From Burkholderiales bacterium RIFCSPHIGHO2_01_FULL_63_240 (lineage in GTDB: Bacteria > Pseudomonadota > Gammaproteobacteria > Burkholderiales > Burkholderiaceae_C), in assembly GCA_001770725.1 (NCBI GenBank), contig MERU01000012.1:1-64000 (forward strand): a stretch of DNA of 64,000 bases. The letters run 5' to 3'. The notes beneath the pieces were generated by a model that was not told the DNA's origin, made no database searches, and saw nothing but the letters and a program-made list of their open reading frames with translations. Positions 44,160 to 53,445 of this stretch are shown here, piece by piece. Every line of letters begins with the position of its first letter. Within the stretch, counting starts at the first letter, position 1. Position numbers and translations under genes: made by a program.

Positions 44160-46345
44160 CCCAATGCCCCCATGTGGCCGAGCAGCAGCTGGCGCATGCG
44201 AAAGAACACGCGGTCCACCAGGGTCTGCGGGGCCAGCGTCAGGCGCACCTGCGCACGCGAGCCGACGCGCTCGGCCAGGGCCTGCGGCACCGCCAGCTCG
44301 AACGTGAAGACGGGGTGCAGTGGACGCGTGCCATCCGGGTCGGCAGGGTCCACTTCGATGGGGCCGCCCGCCGCGCTGCCCAGCGCTGGCGCGGGCAGGC
44401 GATCGAGCGCCGCGGGCACCTGCCGCACGAGCCTGGCCGGCAGCACCGTGCCACGCGCGTCGGCCAGCATCACATGCAGGTCGTCGTCACCTTCGTGGCG
44501 ACGACGCAAGGCCTCGCGCCACAGCCCCACATCGGCCTCGGGCACCACCACGAGCACGCGGGCACCACCCGGGGGCAACACCTGTGCGAGCACCTCGCCT
44601 TCGGCCACATCGCGACCGGCCATGTCGGCAGCGTGCGGCCACACGAGCCGCCCCGCCACGCCCGCGCGAACGGTCAGGCCCGCCAGCCGCCGCTCGACCT
44701 CGGCGAGCGCCGCGCGGTCGCGCGCCACCGCCTCTTCGGCTTGCGACACGCCCACCGGGTCCGTCGCCCAGGCGGCGCTGCGCTGTGCCTCGGACGCGGC
44801 GATGCGCGCCTGCAGAACGGCCTGCTCGGCCAGCAACTCATCGGCCACCAGCTTCATCAAAGGCTGACCAGGCTTGACGAGGTCGCCATCGCGGGCCAGG
44901 GCTTCGCTCAACCGGGCTGGGCTGCCCGAGCGCACCTGCGCTTCTTGCGGCAACCACACCAGTCCATCCGCATGCAACGTGGCCGGCCAGGGCCAGGCCA
45001 GGGTGGCCAACAACAAGGCGCCCACCCCCACCAGCATGAGGGCACGCGCACGCGCCCGCACCGCAGCCAGTTCAGGCGCCGAGCTCACGTCCGTGACCCA
45101 GGCCGCGATCGGCGCGGCCAGCAGCCCCCAGGCCACCCACACCGCGCCAGCCACCGCCAACCAGGTCGACAGGCCCGCCAGCCAGGCCACGATCACGGTG
45201 CCCACGGTCAGGCGCCACACCCAGGCCGCCGGCGCGTGCAGCCAAAGGGCCAGGCGCTCGATGCGGTCCTGCCGCAGGCTCTCGTCGTCCGCATCCAGCA
45301 CGGGCGAGCCGAGCAGGCGGGCCGTCCAGCGGGTGAGCCGCTGACGCCAGCGGGCCTGGCTGCGCCCGGCCAGGTTGGGCAGGCCCAGCGCGTCGCAGAG
45401 GACGTGGTAGCCGTCGTAGCGCATCAGCGGGTTGCCGTTGAAAACGAGGGTCGAGACGCCACCCAGCGTCAGCACGACCAGGGCCGCGTCGCGCAGCAGG
45501 CCCGGTTGCACGGCGCTCCACACCAGCACGGCCACCGCGGCGGCACCCAGCTCCACCATGATGCCGGCGGCGGCGATGGTGGCGCGGGCCCAGCGGTCGG
45601 GCAAGCGAAGCGAAGAGGTCGCGTCCACGTGTGGCAAGGGCATCAGCAAGAGGAAGGTCAGGCCCACCTCGTGCGTGGCGCAACCCCATCGGCGCAGCGC
45701 CAGCGCGTGGCCGAACTCGTGCAGGGCCTTGAGCAAGGGGTAGATCAGCCACATCATCAACAGCACGCGCGGCTGCGACAGGCTGCTGCGCGCATGCGCC
45801 ATCAGCTCGGGGCCCTGCTGCGCGGCCACCCATGCGCCCGTGGCGATCAACGCGATCCACAACCACAGCGACACGCGGTTGAACACCAGGCGCGACAGGC
45901 CGCCCAGCCTGTGCAGCCACGGCGACGGATCGAACAGCTTGACGCGGAAAGACAGCGGGTGCACGCGGCCGCGCGCCTGCGCCTGCTCGCGTGCCTGGCT
46001 GCGCTCGACCTGGCGGCGCAGGTCGGGCATGTGTTCGGCCTGCAGCAGGTCGGCTTCGGCCAGCTGGCCCAGCACGCGCAGCACGTCGTCCTGCGAGGGG
46101 GCGTCATCGCCCTGCTGCTTGATCAGCTCGCGCCACAGCCCATCGACGGTGAGCTCGCCATCGAGACGGCCCACGACCTCGTAAGCCCGTTCGTTGACGC
46201 GGTGAAAGCGCCCGCTGGCCTCGTTGTGCAGCACGTACCAAAGCTGCCCGCGGGCCTGCTGGCGCGCCACGCTGACCTGCGGCCGCAGGTGCGGCTTGAG
46301 CGTGGCCACCCGGAACCACTGGGACGACAGCAAGGACGCTTCCAC
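44156..46345 (-). CDS. PqqD-like / M50 peptidase / HlyD chimeric membrane protein
   Basis: 729 residues, GTG start. Three parts: a PqqD-like winged-helix domain (about 30-115; WYVLHNEASGRFHRVNERAYEVV); a multi-helix M50 (site-2-protease-like) membrane domain with zinc motif HEFGH (209-213) and the second motif NGNPLMRYDG (Asp311 as third ligand); and a C-terminal HlyD/lipoyl adaptor part (about 460-729; DGDLVKPGQPLMKLV). The zinc ligands are intact, so it may be an active intramembrane protease. PqqD domains bind peptides, which could recognise the LEPR-XLL leader. It lies 18 bases after the GAF-HlyD gene and overlaps the SecA-like gene by four bases. Confidence 0.87.
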   Translation of the reverse strand: MEASLLSSQWFRVATLKPHLRPQVSVARQQARGQLWYVLHNEASGRFHRVNERAYEVVGRLDGELTVDGLWRELIKQQGDDAPSQDDVLRVLGQLAEADLLQAEHMPDLRRQVERSQAREQAQARGRVHPLSFRVKLFDPSPWLHRLGGLSRLVFNRVSLWLWIALIATGAWVAAQQGPELMAHARSSLSQPRVLLMMWLIYPLLKALHEFGHALALRRWGCATHEVGLTFLLLMPLPHVDATSSLRLPDRWARATIAAAGIMVELGAAAVAVLVWSAVQPGLLRDAALVVLTLGGVSTLVFNGNPLMRYDGYHVLCDALGLPNLAGRSQARWRQRLTRWTARLLGSPVLDADDESLRQDRIERLALWLHAPAAWVWRLTVGTVIVAWLAGLSTWLAVAGAVWVAWGLLAAPIAAWVTDVSSAPELAAVRARARALMLVGVGALLLATLAWPWPATLHADGLVWLPQEAQVRSGSPARLSEALARDGDLVKPGQPLMKLVADELLAEQAVLQARIAASEAQRSAAWATDPVGVSQAEEAVARDRAALAEVERRLAGLTVRAGVAGRLVWPHAADMAGRDVAEGEVLAQVLPPGGARVLVVVPEADVGLWREALRRRHEGDDDLHVMLADARGTVLPARLVRQVPAALDRLPAPALGSAAGGPIEVDPADPDGTRPLHPVFTFELAVPQALAERVGSRAQVRLTLAPQTLVDRVFFRMRQLLLGHMGALG

Positions 46346-46363
46346 AGGCCGGCCTTTTCGAGC

Positions 46364-47782
46364 TCAGAACCAGGACCAGCTGGCCCAGCGCCAGGCCTGC
46401 CAGGCTTCGCGACCCCATCGCCAGCCAAGGGGCTCGGGGGGCAGGTCGATGCGTGCCACGCCTTGCAGACCAGGGCGCCATCCAGCGGGCGGCTGACCGA
46501 CCGGGTCGGCGATGACTTCGTAGCGCTGGCGGCCATCGACCGTGCGCGCCACCGGCGTGATGCGTTGCACCCTCAACTCGACGGGCTGGCTGGGCAGCGC
46601 CGTCAGCAGCAGGCGCGCCGACTGCCCCGCCTGCACCCACGTGATCTGCCGCTCGTCGACCTCCAGCACCACGCGCCAGCCCGTCATGGGCGAGACGGTG
46701 AACAGCAGGTCGCTGCGTTTGAGCGGCGCACCCAGCCGCTGGCTCAGGTCCCCCGCGATCACCACGCCATCGAAAGGCGCCGTGATGCGCGTGCGCGCCA
46801 TCTGTTGCTCGATCAGGGCCAGCTGAGCACGGGCCTCGGCGGCACGGGCCTGGGCTTGCGCCGCCTGGCTGCGCTCGCCCTTGGTGAAGGCATCGACGAA
46901 GGCGTTGTCGTGCTGCGCGACCTCGGCCTCGCGGCTGCGCGCCTGCTGCCGCAGGTCCTCGTCGGACAGCTGCGCCAGCACCTGGTCCTTCTTGATGAAG
47001 TCTCCAGGCCGCACGTGCAGCTGCCGCAAGTAAGCGTCCAACGGTGCGGTCAGGCCCCGCTGCTCGGCGCCCTCGACCCGCGCGCTGGCCTGCATGCTGT
47101 GCGGCAGCGGCACGGCCAGCAAGGCCGCCAGCAACACCAGCGCAGCGGCCAGGCCGAGTTGGCGCAAGCGCCGCGTCCTCGGGTCATCGGCAGCCACCCA
47201 GGCGCGCCAGCCACGCTGCCAGCGCTGGCGCCACGACAGCTCGCTCTCGTGCAGCAAGCGCAGCAAAGGCGCCACCGTGCGGGCCACGTCTTCCATGGCG
47301 ATGATGTCGATGGGCGTGAAGCGGCCCTCGTCGCGCTCGCACAGCAAGGCGCCCAGCACCTCGCCGTCCTGCGCCAGGGGCACGGTCAGCACAGCCGCCA
47401 CGCCCTCGCGCTTCATGAGCGCGCGCTGCGCCAGCGTGATGCGCACCGCGCCATCGGCCACGCGGGGCACGCACAGGGTCAGGCCCTGACCCATGGCCTC
47501 CTGCATGGCCTCGGCCACGCCGCCCAGCACCGGGTGCTCGGCCAGCTGCGCACCGTGCGACAGGCCCACCACGCGCACGCGCTCATCGACCCGCCAGCCC
47601 AGGGCCACGCGCCGGCAACCCAGCGCCAGCGTCAGCTCCGTGCACAGCGCCGCCGTGGCCGCTCGCCAGCCGCGCTCGCGCAGCAGGCCCTGCAGGGCCC
47701 GCTCGCTCAAGCGCAACACGCCGCCGTCGCCAGCGTGGGGTGCCGGAGACGGTGGCAGCGCAGAAGCCAGGGGTTCGCTCAT
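46364..47782 (-). CDS. GAF-domain HlyD family adaptor protein
   Basis: 472 residues. N-terminal cytoplasmic GAF domain (about 35-180), one membrane helix (about 208-226; QLGLAAALVLLAALLAVPLP), then a periplasmic HlyD part: lipoyl half DAYLRQLHVRPGDFIKKDQVLAQL, a helical hairpin (about 270-330) and second lipoyl half ITAPFDGVVIAGDL. The GAF domain may sense a small molecule and gate transport. It heads the minus-strand run of the putative export operon and is divergent from an AraC-type regulator gene. Confidence 0.87.
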   Translation of the reverse strand: MSEPLASALPPSPAPHAGDGGVLRLSERALQGLLRERGWRAATAALCTELTLALGCRRVALGWRVDERVRVVGLSHGAQLAEHPVLGGVAEAMQEAMGQGLTLCVPRVADGAVRITLAQRALMKREGVAAVLTVPLAQDGEVLGALLCERDEGRFTPIDIIAMEDVARTVAPLLRLLHESELSWRQRWQRGWRAWVAADDPRTRRLRQLGLAAALVLLAALLAVPLPHSMQASARVEGAEQRGLTAPLDAYLRQLHVRPGDFIKKDQVLAQLSDEDLRQQARSREAEVAQHDNAFVDAFTKGERSQAAQAQARAAEARAQLALIEQQMARTRITAPFDGVVIAGDLSQRLGAPLKRSDLLFTVSPMTGWRVVLEVDERQITWVQAGQSARLLLTALPSQPVELRVQRITPVARTVDGRQRYEVIADPVGQPPAGWRPGLQGVARIDLPPEPLGWRWGREAWQAWRWASWSWF

Positions 47783-47831
47783 GATCCGGATGCTAGGCCT
47801 GTCGCACCCCGTTCAACGCACCGAACAAGGG

Positions 47832-47878
47832 GGCACAAACGTGCCGTTTCTCACGCTCCGTGCAGACCTGTGCAGACC
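47832..47878. promoter_or_regulatory. Inverted and direct repeats between the AraC gene and the export operon
   Basis: GGCAC-AAAC-GTGCC (47832-47845) is an inverted repeat. GTGCAGACC occurs twice in direct orientation (47860-47868 and 47870-47878), one helical turn apart, as expected for AraC-family half-sites. They lie in the 134-base divergent region, so the regulator may control both directions. Confidence 0.45.
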
Positions 47879-47916
47879 CTGGCATCATCCGCAGCGCAGT
47901 TTCCCCCTGGTGCCGC

Positions 47917-48954
47917 GTGACCCAACCGACCCTCTCCTCCCTGCGATTCCCGATCCAGTACGCCGAGGTGACCGAGTCCCTGATGCGCGCACGTGGGGTG
48001 TCCACCACCGGCGCGCGCGAGCACTGCGGCCTGCCCCCGGCCGACGCGAGCGAGCCCACGCTGTGGATGGACGGTCACCAGCTGCTGCGCGGCATCGACC
48101 TGGCCGTGCAGCACTGCCTGCCCGGCGAGCCCGCTTCGCTGCAGATCCTGCGGCACTTCCCGCTCACGGCCCATGGCACGCTGGGCGTCTTCGCCATCAC
48201 GGCGGCCACGGTGGGCGAAGCCCTCGACATCGCGCTGCAGTACCACGCGCTGGTCATGCCCCTGTTCGACTTCCGCCGGCTGCCCGATCATGCCGATGGC
48301 GTGCAGGTGAGGGTCGAGCCCGTCATCGACGTCGGCCCGCTGCAGAGCGTGCTGACCGAGCTCGTCATCGGCGTGCTGCGCAACGTGGCGCCTTACACGC
48401 AGGTGCAACACCCCGTGCTGCACGCGGAGTTCGCGCACGCCTGCGCAGGCCCGCTGCAACCCTATGCGGATTTCTTCGGCGTGGCGCCGCGCTTCAACGC
48501 GCCCTGGAATGGTTTCACCGTGCTGCGCGATGTGCTGGCAGCACCCCTGATCACCGGCAACCGCGCCACGCGCAGCCACCTGGAGAAGGTGTTGCTGGCC
48601 GATGCGCCTCACCACGACCAGGCCCGCCCGCTGACGCAACGCGTGCGCCAGTTGCTGCAAGGCGGTCTGCGCAAAGGCATGCTGCCCACAGCCGAGGCCC
48701 TGGCGCACGAGCTGGCCATGTCGGCGCGCACGCTCAGCCGCCGCCTGCAGGATGAAGGTCAATCGCTCAGCCGCCTGCTCGAGCAGGTGCGCATCGAGCG
48801 CGCCGAGCAACTGCTGCGCGAAGGCCGCCTGAGCGTGCAGGACGTGGCCGTGCAGTCGGGCTTTGCCGATGCATCGAGCTTCGGGCGCGCGTTCAAACGC
48901 GCCACCGGCCTGACACCGGCCGAGCAGCGCGACCGGCTGCGCGCCGGACGCTGA
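47917..48954 (+). CDS. AraC family transcriptional regulator (Arabinose_bd-type N-domain)
   Basis: 345 residues if the GTG at 47917 (VTQPTLSSLRFPIQYAEV) is the start; another GTG lies 19 codons upstream. N-terminal ligand-binding domain of the OruR/ArgR-like group (about 20-205), C-terminal double helix-turn-helix (about 245-335): EALAHELAMSARTLSRRLQDEG and VQDVAVQSGFADASSFGRAFKRATGLTPAEQR. Divergent from the GAF-HlyD/M50/SecA-like/giant-protein genes, with AraC-like half-sites between, so it is the natural candidate regulator of that cluster. Confidence 0.88.
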   Translation: MTQPTLSSLRFPIQYAEVTESLMRARGVSTTGAREHCGLPPADASEPTLWMDGHQLLRGIDLAVQHCLPGEPASLQILRHFPLTAHGTLGVFAITAATVGEALDIALQYHALVMPLFDFRRLPDHADGVQVRVEPVIDVGPLQSVLTELVIGVLRNVAPYTQVQHPVLHAEFAHACAGPLQPYADFFGVAPRFNAPWNGFTVLRDVLAAPLITGNRATRSHLEKVLLADAPHHDQARPLTQRVRQLLQGGLRKGMLPTAEALAHELAMSARTLSRRLQDEGQSLSRLLEQVRIERAEQLLREGRLSVQDVAVQSGFADASSFGRAFKRATGLTPAEQRDRLRAGR

Positions 48955-48966
48955 GTTGCACCGCGG

Positions 48967-49863
48967 TCAGCGCGCCGCCATCACTTCCCGGGCATAGGCA
49001 TCGCCTGCGGCCACCGGGTCACCGTTGCGCTCGAAGGCCTTCAACCAGGTCTCGTAGTGGCCCATCTCCTGGTGCTGCCAGGGATGAAAGCCTGGCTTGA
49101 AGTAGCTCAGGTAAAAGCCCGCCGCAGGCAGGAAGACACCGCCCGGCTTGTACAACCACCACGCGCCCTTGGCCAGCATCTTCATGCGCTGGAAGAAGCC
49201 GAAGCCATCGTCCTTGAGCATGCGGTTGACCATGTACCAGTTGCCGATCGGGTACTCGATGCTGAAATAGATCAGCCCGGCAATGCGCGTGAAGTAGCTC
49301 GCCTTGGCCACCTTGGTGAGCACGTCGAAGCACACCGCCTTGTGCTCGACCTCTTCGATCGAATGCCAGGCGTACATCGCTCGGATGCGGTGGTCGAACC
49401 CCTCGATGATGTCGGGGCGCTCCATGAAGGTCGTGCACATCATGGCCGTGAGGTGCTCGGCGGCGGCCGTGTAGGACAGGTTGAAGGCCTTGGGCCAATA
49501 CTTGAGTTGCCACTTGAACTTGTTGTCCAGAAAGCGCTGCGTCCAGCCCACGTTCAGGCCCTGCTTTTCCAGCATCTCGTTGAACTGCGCGTGCACGATG
49601 CCGTGCTGCGCTTCCTGCCGCGTGAAGTCCTTGACCTCCTGCAGCAGCTTCGGGTCGGTGACCTGGTCGCGGTAGGCGCGCACGCTGCTGATGAAGTAGC
49701 GCTCGCCGATGGGGAAGGTCAACGACATGGCGTCGAAGAAGCGGGTCTTGTAAGGATCGCCCCCGTTCCAGAAACGCGGGATGCGTTCGTCGAGCTGGAA
49801 GTCGAGTTTTTCGCGCGCCTGCATGGGGCGGGGCTGCGGCTGGGTGGTCTGCTGCGGGGTCAT
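48967..49863 (-). CDS. Predicted metal-dependent hydrolase (PF10118 family)
   Basis: 298 residues from the ATG at 49863, which has GGAGAC in front; the open frame upstream is not used. Helical protein with repeated Glu/His motifs typical of a di-metal site: EAQHGIVHAQF, AAAEHLTAMM and HSIEEVEHKAVCFD. This pattern fits the PF10118 family, which is named metal-dependent hydrolase but has little biochemistry. No signal peptide. Convergent with the AraC gene (12-base gap), so not part of the export operon. Confidence 0.85.
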   Translation of the reverse strand: MTPQQTTQPQPRPMQAREKLDFQLDERIPRFWNGGDPYKTRFFDAMSLTFPIGERYFISSVRAYRDQVTDPKLLQEVKDFTRQEAQHGIVHAQFNEMLEKQGLNVGWTQRFLDNKFKWQLKYWPKAFNLSYTAAAEHLTAMMCTTFMERPDIIEGFDHRIRAMYAWHSIEEVEHKAVCFDVLTKVAKASYFTRIAGLIYFSIEYPIGNWYMVNRMLKDDGFGFFQRMKMLAKGAWWLYKPGGVFLPAAGFYLSYFKPGFHPWQHQEMGHYETWLKAFERNGDPVAAGDAYAREVMAAR

Positions 49864-50183
49864 GGGGGTCTCCTTTTGTCGGACTGTCTCGATGGCATTG
49901 CACATCGGGTGGGCATGGCAGAGGTGGACAGGAATGGACCGAGATGGACAACTTCGCGTGCGAAATGATGTGCGATGCATCGGGGGCGACAGCAGAGGCA
50001 TCGGCGACGACAAGATCGACCCACGGCCCAGATCGCATCGGGCGAACGGCAAGCCTCCTGCCGCCCCTTCACCACCCAGGAAGTTGTGCAGTCCGTCTCA
50101 CCAACAGCGCCCACACCGCGGGGCTAGCCCCCATATGGTCCACCGCCCGGCGGCCTAAGATCGCCCACAGGAGATGCCCCCCG
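49864..50183. other. Divergent intergenic region, 320 bases
   Basis: No gene is supported. It must hold promoters for the hydrolase (minus) and lipoprotein (plus). Visible elements: TTCGC-GT-GCGAA (49953-49964), a candidate TetR/LysR-type operator; the perfect palindrome CGATGCATCG (49973-49982); and three ATGGAC/GTGGAC repeats at about 49924-49950. None is assigned. Confidence 0.4.
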
Positions 50184-50909
50184 ATGCCCGCCAGCCCCCT
50201 GCCCAGATTGCTGCTCTGCGCCGCCACCGTCACCGCAGCCATCACCGCAGCCTTCTTGCTCACCGGCTGCGAAAGCACCCCCGAGATGCCCAAGACCCCC
50301 GACCTGCCTTCGGTCCCGGCCATGGTGGAGGTCGACCCCGTCACGTCCGACAGCGACGTCACCGACCGCGTCGGCCAGGCCGCCATCACCCCGCTGAGCG
50401 ACCTCAACGTGGTGCAGCAGAAAATCCCGGAGGTGCTCCTTCACGCCCGCGACGTGGGCGCCTACTCCGTGCCCGACAAGCTCGACTGCCCCAGCGTGCA
50501 GAACGAGATCAACCGCCTCGATGTCGCCCTGGGTGCCGACTTCGACGCAGCGGGCAAGGGCAAGCCCAGCCTGCTCGAGCGTGGCGGAGACATGGCCGAG
50601 AACTACGGCGTCGGCTTCGTGCGTCGAACGATGGAAGGCTTCGTGCCCTTTCGCAGCTGGCTGCGCAAACTCACCGGCGCCGAAAAGCACAGCAAGCAGG
50701 TGGCAGCCGCCATCATGGCCGGTGGCGTGCGGCGAGCCTACCTCAAGGGACTGCGCCAAGGCCTGGGCTGCCCGGTGCCCGCCCCGAAAGTGCCCACCCC
50801 TCTCAAAACTTCGATCCCCGAACTGCCTTCGTCCGAGGCCTCTGCGCCGGCCCCGGCACCGACACCGGCTCCGCGGCCAGCAGAACCCGCCTCAGCCCCC
50901 GCCCCCTGA
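50184..50909 (+). CDS. Lipoprotein of unknown function
   Basis: 241 residues from the ATG at 50184, with AGGAGA upstream. Signal peptide with lipobox LLTGC (Cys near 27), so probably a membrane-anchored lipoprotein. The mature part has no domain I recognise. It contains a Val-rich region (TDRVGQAAITPLSDLNVVQQKIP), the segment GGDMAENYGVGFVRRTMEGFVPFRSWLRKLTGAEKH and a Pro/Ala-rich C-terminal tail. The central part is plausibly helical and could contact membrane. It sits 181 bases before the type I secretion genes, with a hairpin between. Confidence 0.75.
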   Translation: MPASPLPRLLLCAATVTAAITAAFLLTGCESTPEMPKTPDLPSVPAMVEVDPVTSDSDVTDRVGQAAITPLSDLNVVQQKIPEVLLHARDVGAYSVPDKLDCPSVQNEINRLDVALGADFDAAGKGKPSLLERGGDMAENYGVGFVRRTMEGFVPFRSWLRKLTGAEKHSKQVAAAIMAGGVRRAYLKGLRQGLGCPVPAPKVPTPLKTSIPELPSSEASAPAPAPTPAPRPAEPASAPAP

Positions 50910-50935
50910 ACAGGCTGCGGGCCCGCCACGCCTGT
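50910..50935 (+). terminator. Hairpin after the lipoprotein gene
   Basis: ACAGGC (50910-50915) pairs with GCCTGT (50930-50935), with the palindrome GCGGGCCCGC (50917-50926) inside. It starts right after the stop codon. No T-run follows, so termination efficiency is uncertain. Confidence 0.45.
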
Positions 50936-51090
50936 CGCAAATCCACCCATCGCTCGGCTTTTGCCCCGTGTCGCGCCCTGCTTCATACATTTTGTTGCAT
51001 GCTGCCTAGAACTGTTATCGCCATGCGGATGAGGGCGCCGCACACATCCGATACCCTGTCAAAAGGTCCCAACAACACATCAGGGTAGGC

Positions 51091-53445
51091 ATGCAGTCCA
51101 ATGCTGCGGCACGTCCGCTGCCTGGCTCCTCAGCAGAGCCGGCGGTGGCGCAAGCGCGCTCACATTCGTCCTCGCTCCAGGCGCTGAGCCTGCTGGCGAG
51201 GCTTCACCACATCGCAGCCGACCCGGGCCTGCTCGCGCACGAGCTTGGCCTGGCACCGTCCACCGAAGCCAGCGATGCCGAGCTGTTGCTGGCCGCCAAA
51301 CACCTGGGCCTCAAAGCCAAGATCAGCCGCACCAGCGGCGATCGCCTCTCGCTGGCCCCCCTGCCCGCCCTGGCGCGCATCCGACCCGACGAAGGCGCCG
51401 AACGGTGGGTGCTGCTGGCGCAGTGCGATGGCCAGCGCGTGCTCTACCAGGACCCGGCCGCCGAAGGCGGCGGGCGCCCCACCATCGAGCCGCTGGACAC
51501 CTTTGTGGCCCGGTGGGCACCCCTTGGCAACCCCGCCGGGGCAGGCCCCCTGCTGCTGGCATCCAGCCGCGCCAGCCTCGTGGGGGCGCTCGCCAAGTTC
51601 GACTTCAGCTGGTTCATCCCCAGCATCGTCAAGCACCGCAAGCTCCTGGGCGAGGTCCTGCTCGTCTCGCTCTTTCTGCAGCTCTTCGCCCTGGTCAGCC
51701 CCCTGTTCTTTCAGGTCGTCATGGACAAGGTGCTGGTGCACCGGGGCCTGACCACGCTCGACGTCCTCGTCATCGGCCTGGTCGTGATCGTCGTCTTCGA
51801 GTCGCTGCTCACTGGCTTGCGTGCCTACGTCTTCAGCCACACCACCAGCCGCATGGACGTCGAGCTCGGATCGCGGCTGTTTCGGCACTTGCTGCAGCTG
51901 CCACTGGCCTACTTCCAGGCCCGCCGTGTGGGCGATTCCGTGGCCCGCGTGCGCGAGCTCGAGAGCATCCGCAGCTTCCTGACCGGCCAGGCCCTCACGC
52001 TGGTGCTCGACGTGCTGTTTTCGGTGCTCTTCATCGCCGTGATGCTGCTCTACAGCTGGCAGCTGACCCTCATCGTGCTGCTGAGCCTGCCGCTGTACAC
52101 CCTGCTGACGCTGGCGGTGGTGCCCATCCTGCGCGGGCGCCTCAACGAGAAGTTCGCCCGTGGCGCCGAGAACCAGTCCCTGTTGGTCGAGACCATCACC
52201 GGCATCCAGACCGTGAAAGCCAACGCCCTGGAGCCCCAGATGGCGCGCCGCTGGGACAACCAGCTCGCCGGCTACGTCTCGGCCAGCTTCAAGACACAAA
52301 CGCTGGCCACCTGGGCGCACGAAGGCATCAACCTCATCGGCAAGCTCATCAACGCCGCCACCCTGTGGTTCGGCGCCAAGCTGGTGATGGACCAGGAGCT
52401 CACCGTCGGCCAGTTCATCGCCTTCAACATGTTCGCCGGCCGGGTGGCCCAGCCGATCATGCGCATGGCCCAGATGTGGACCGACTTCCAGCAAACCGGC
52501 ATCTCCATGGAGCGCCTGGGCGACATCCTCAACACCCGAACCGAATCCCCGCCCAGCACGGCCGCGCAGCTGCCGCCACTCAAGGGTCGCATCACGCTGG
52601 ACAACGTCACCTTCCGCTACCGACCCGAGGCCGCCCCGGTGCTGCAAGGTGTGGGACTGGACATCCGGGCTGGCGAGGTCATCGGCATCGTCGGTCGATC
52701 GGGCTCGGGCAAGAGCACGCTGACCAAGCTGATCCAGCGCCTGTACGTGCCCGAGCAGGGCCGCGTGCTGGTCGACGGCATCGACATCAGCCTGGTGGAC
52801 GCCGCGCAGCTTCGCCGCCAGGTCGGCGTGGTGCTGCAGGACAACTTCCTGTTCAACCGCAGTGTGCGCGAGAACATCGCCGTGGCCGACCCGGCCGCCC
52901 CGCTCGAGCTCATCATGCGGGTCGCCAGGCTGGCTGGCGCGCACGACTTCATCAGCGAGCTGCCCGAGGGCTACGACACGGTGGTGGGCGAGCAGGGCGC
53001 GTCGCTGTCAGGCGGGCAGCGCCAGCGCATCGCCATCGCGCGGGCGCTGTTCACCAACCCGCGCGTGCTGATCTTCGATGAAGCCACCTCGGCGCTGGAC
53101 TACGAGAGCGAGGCCATCATCCAGCGCAACATGGCCGCCATCAGCAAGGGGCGCACGGTGATCATCATCGCCCACCGCCTGAGCGCCGTGCGCCACGCCA
53201 ACCGCATCGTGGCCATGGAGCGGGGCCGCATCGTCGAGGCAGGGCCGCACGAGGTGCTGATTCAAAGACCCAAGGGGCTGTACGCACACCTGTGGCGCAT
53301 GCAGCAGGGCGCCCAGCCCGGCACCCCCGTTGGCGAGCCTGCCGGGCCCAAGCCAGATCGGCCGCCTGGCGCGCCCCAGACCCAGCCCACACTGGACATC
53401 GACCTGAGCAAGGGCTCGTCAGAGCGGGCCGAGGATCACCCATGA
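51091..53445 (+). CDS. Type I secretion ABC transporter (HlyB/LapB type)
   Basis: 784 residues. N-terminal C39-like domain (about 25-155) without the catalytic Cys ([14 protein letters not shown]), so it should bind rather than cut its substrate. Then a six-helix membrane domain (about 165-450) and an ATPase domain with Walker [13 protein letters not shown], signature [15 protein letters not shown], Walker [17 protein letters not shown] and the switch His in [15 protein letters not shown]. It exports proteins with C-terminal signals directly to the outside, together with the next-gene adaptor and an outer-membrane TolC-like channel not present here. RTX genes at 56226 and 62953 are candidate substrates. 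Confidence 0.95.
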   Translation: MQSNAAARPLPGSSAEPAVAQARSHSSSLQALSLLARLHHIAADPGLLAHELGLAPSTEASDAELLLAAKHLGLKAKISRTSGDRLSLAPLPALARIRPDEGAERWVLLAQCDGQRVLYQDPAAEGGGRPTIEPLDTFVARWAPLGNPAGAGPLLLASSRASLVGALAKFDFSWFIPSIVKHRKLLGEVLLVSLFLQLFALVSPLFFQVVMDKVLVHRGLTTLDVLVIGLVVIVVFESLLTGLRAYVFSHTTSRMDVELGSRLFRHLLQLPLAYFQARRVGDSVARVRELESIRSFLTGQALTLVLDVLFSVLFIAVMLLYSWQLTLIVLLSLPLYTLLTLAVVPILRGRLNEKFARGAENQSLLVETITGIQTVKANALEPQMARRWDNQLAGYVSASFKTQTLATWAHEGINLIGKLINAATLWFGAKLVMDQELTVGQFIAFNMFAGRVAQPIMRMAQMWTDFQQTGISMERLGDILNTRTESPPSTAAQLPPLKGRITLDNVTFRYRPEAAPVLQGVGLDIRAGEVIGIVGRSGSGKSTLTKLIQRLYVPEQGRVLVDGIDISLVDAAQLRRQVGVVLQDNFLFNRSVRENIAVADPAAPLELIMRVARLAGAHDFISELPEGYDTVVGEQGASLSGGQRQRIAIARALFTNPRVLIFDEATSALDYESEAIIQRNMAAISKGRTVIIIAHRLSAVRHANRIVAMERGRIVEAGPHEVLIQRPKGLYAHLWRMQQGAQPGTPVGEPAGPKPDRPPGAPQTQPTLDIDLSKGSSERAEDHP

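Noticed and set aside
44156..46345. M50 protein as a RseP-like anti-sigma protease for the ECF systems here
   Set aside because: It has no PDZ domain, is fused to PqqD and HlyD parts and lies within the export cluster.
44174..47920. Open frame of 1248 codons on the plus strand
   Set aside because: Spans two well-supported minus-strand genes; the translation is low-complexity His/Gln/Ala/Arg-rich with no recognisable domain.
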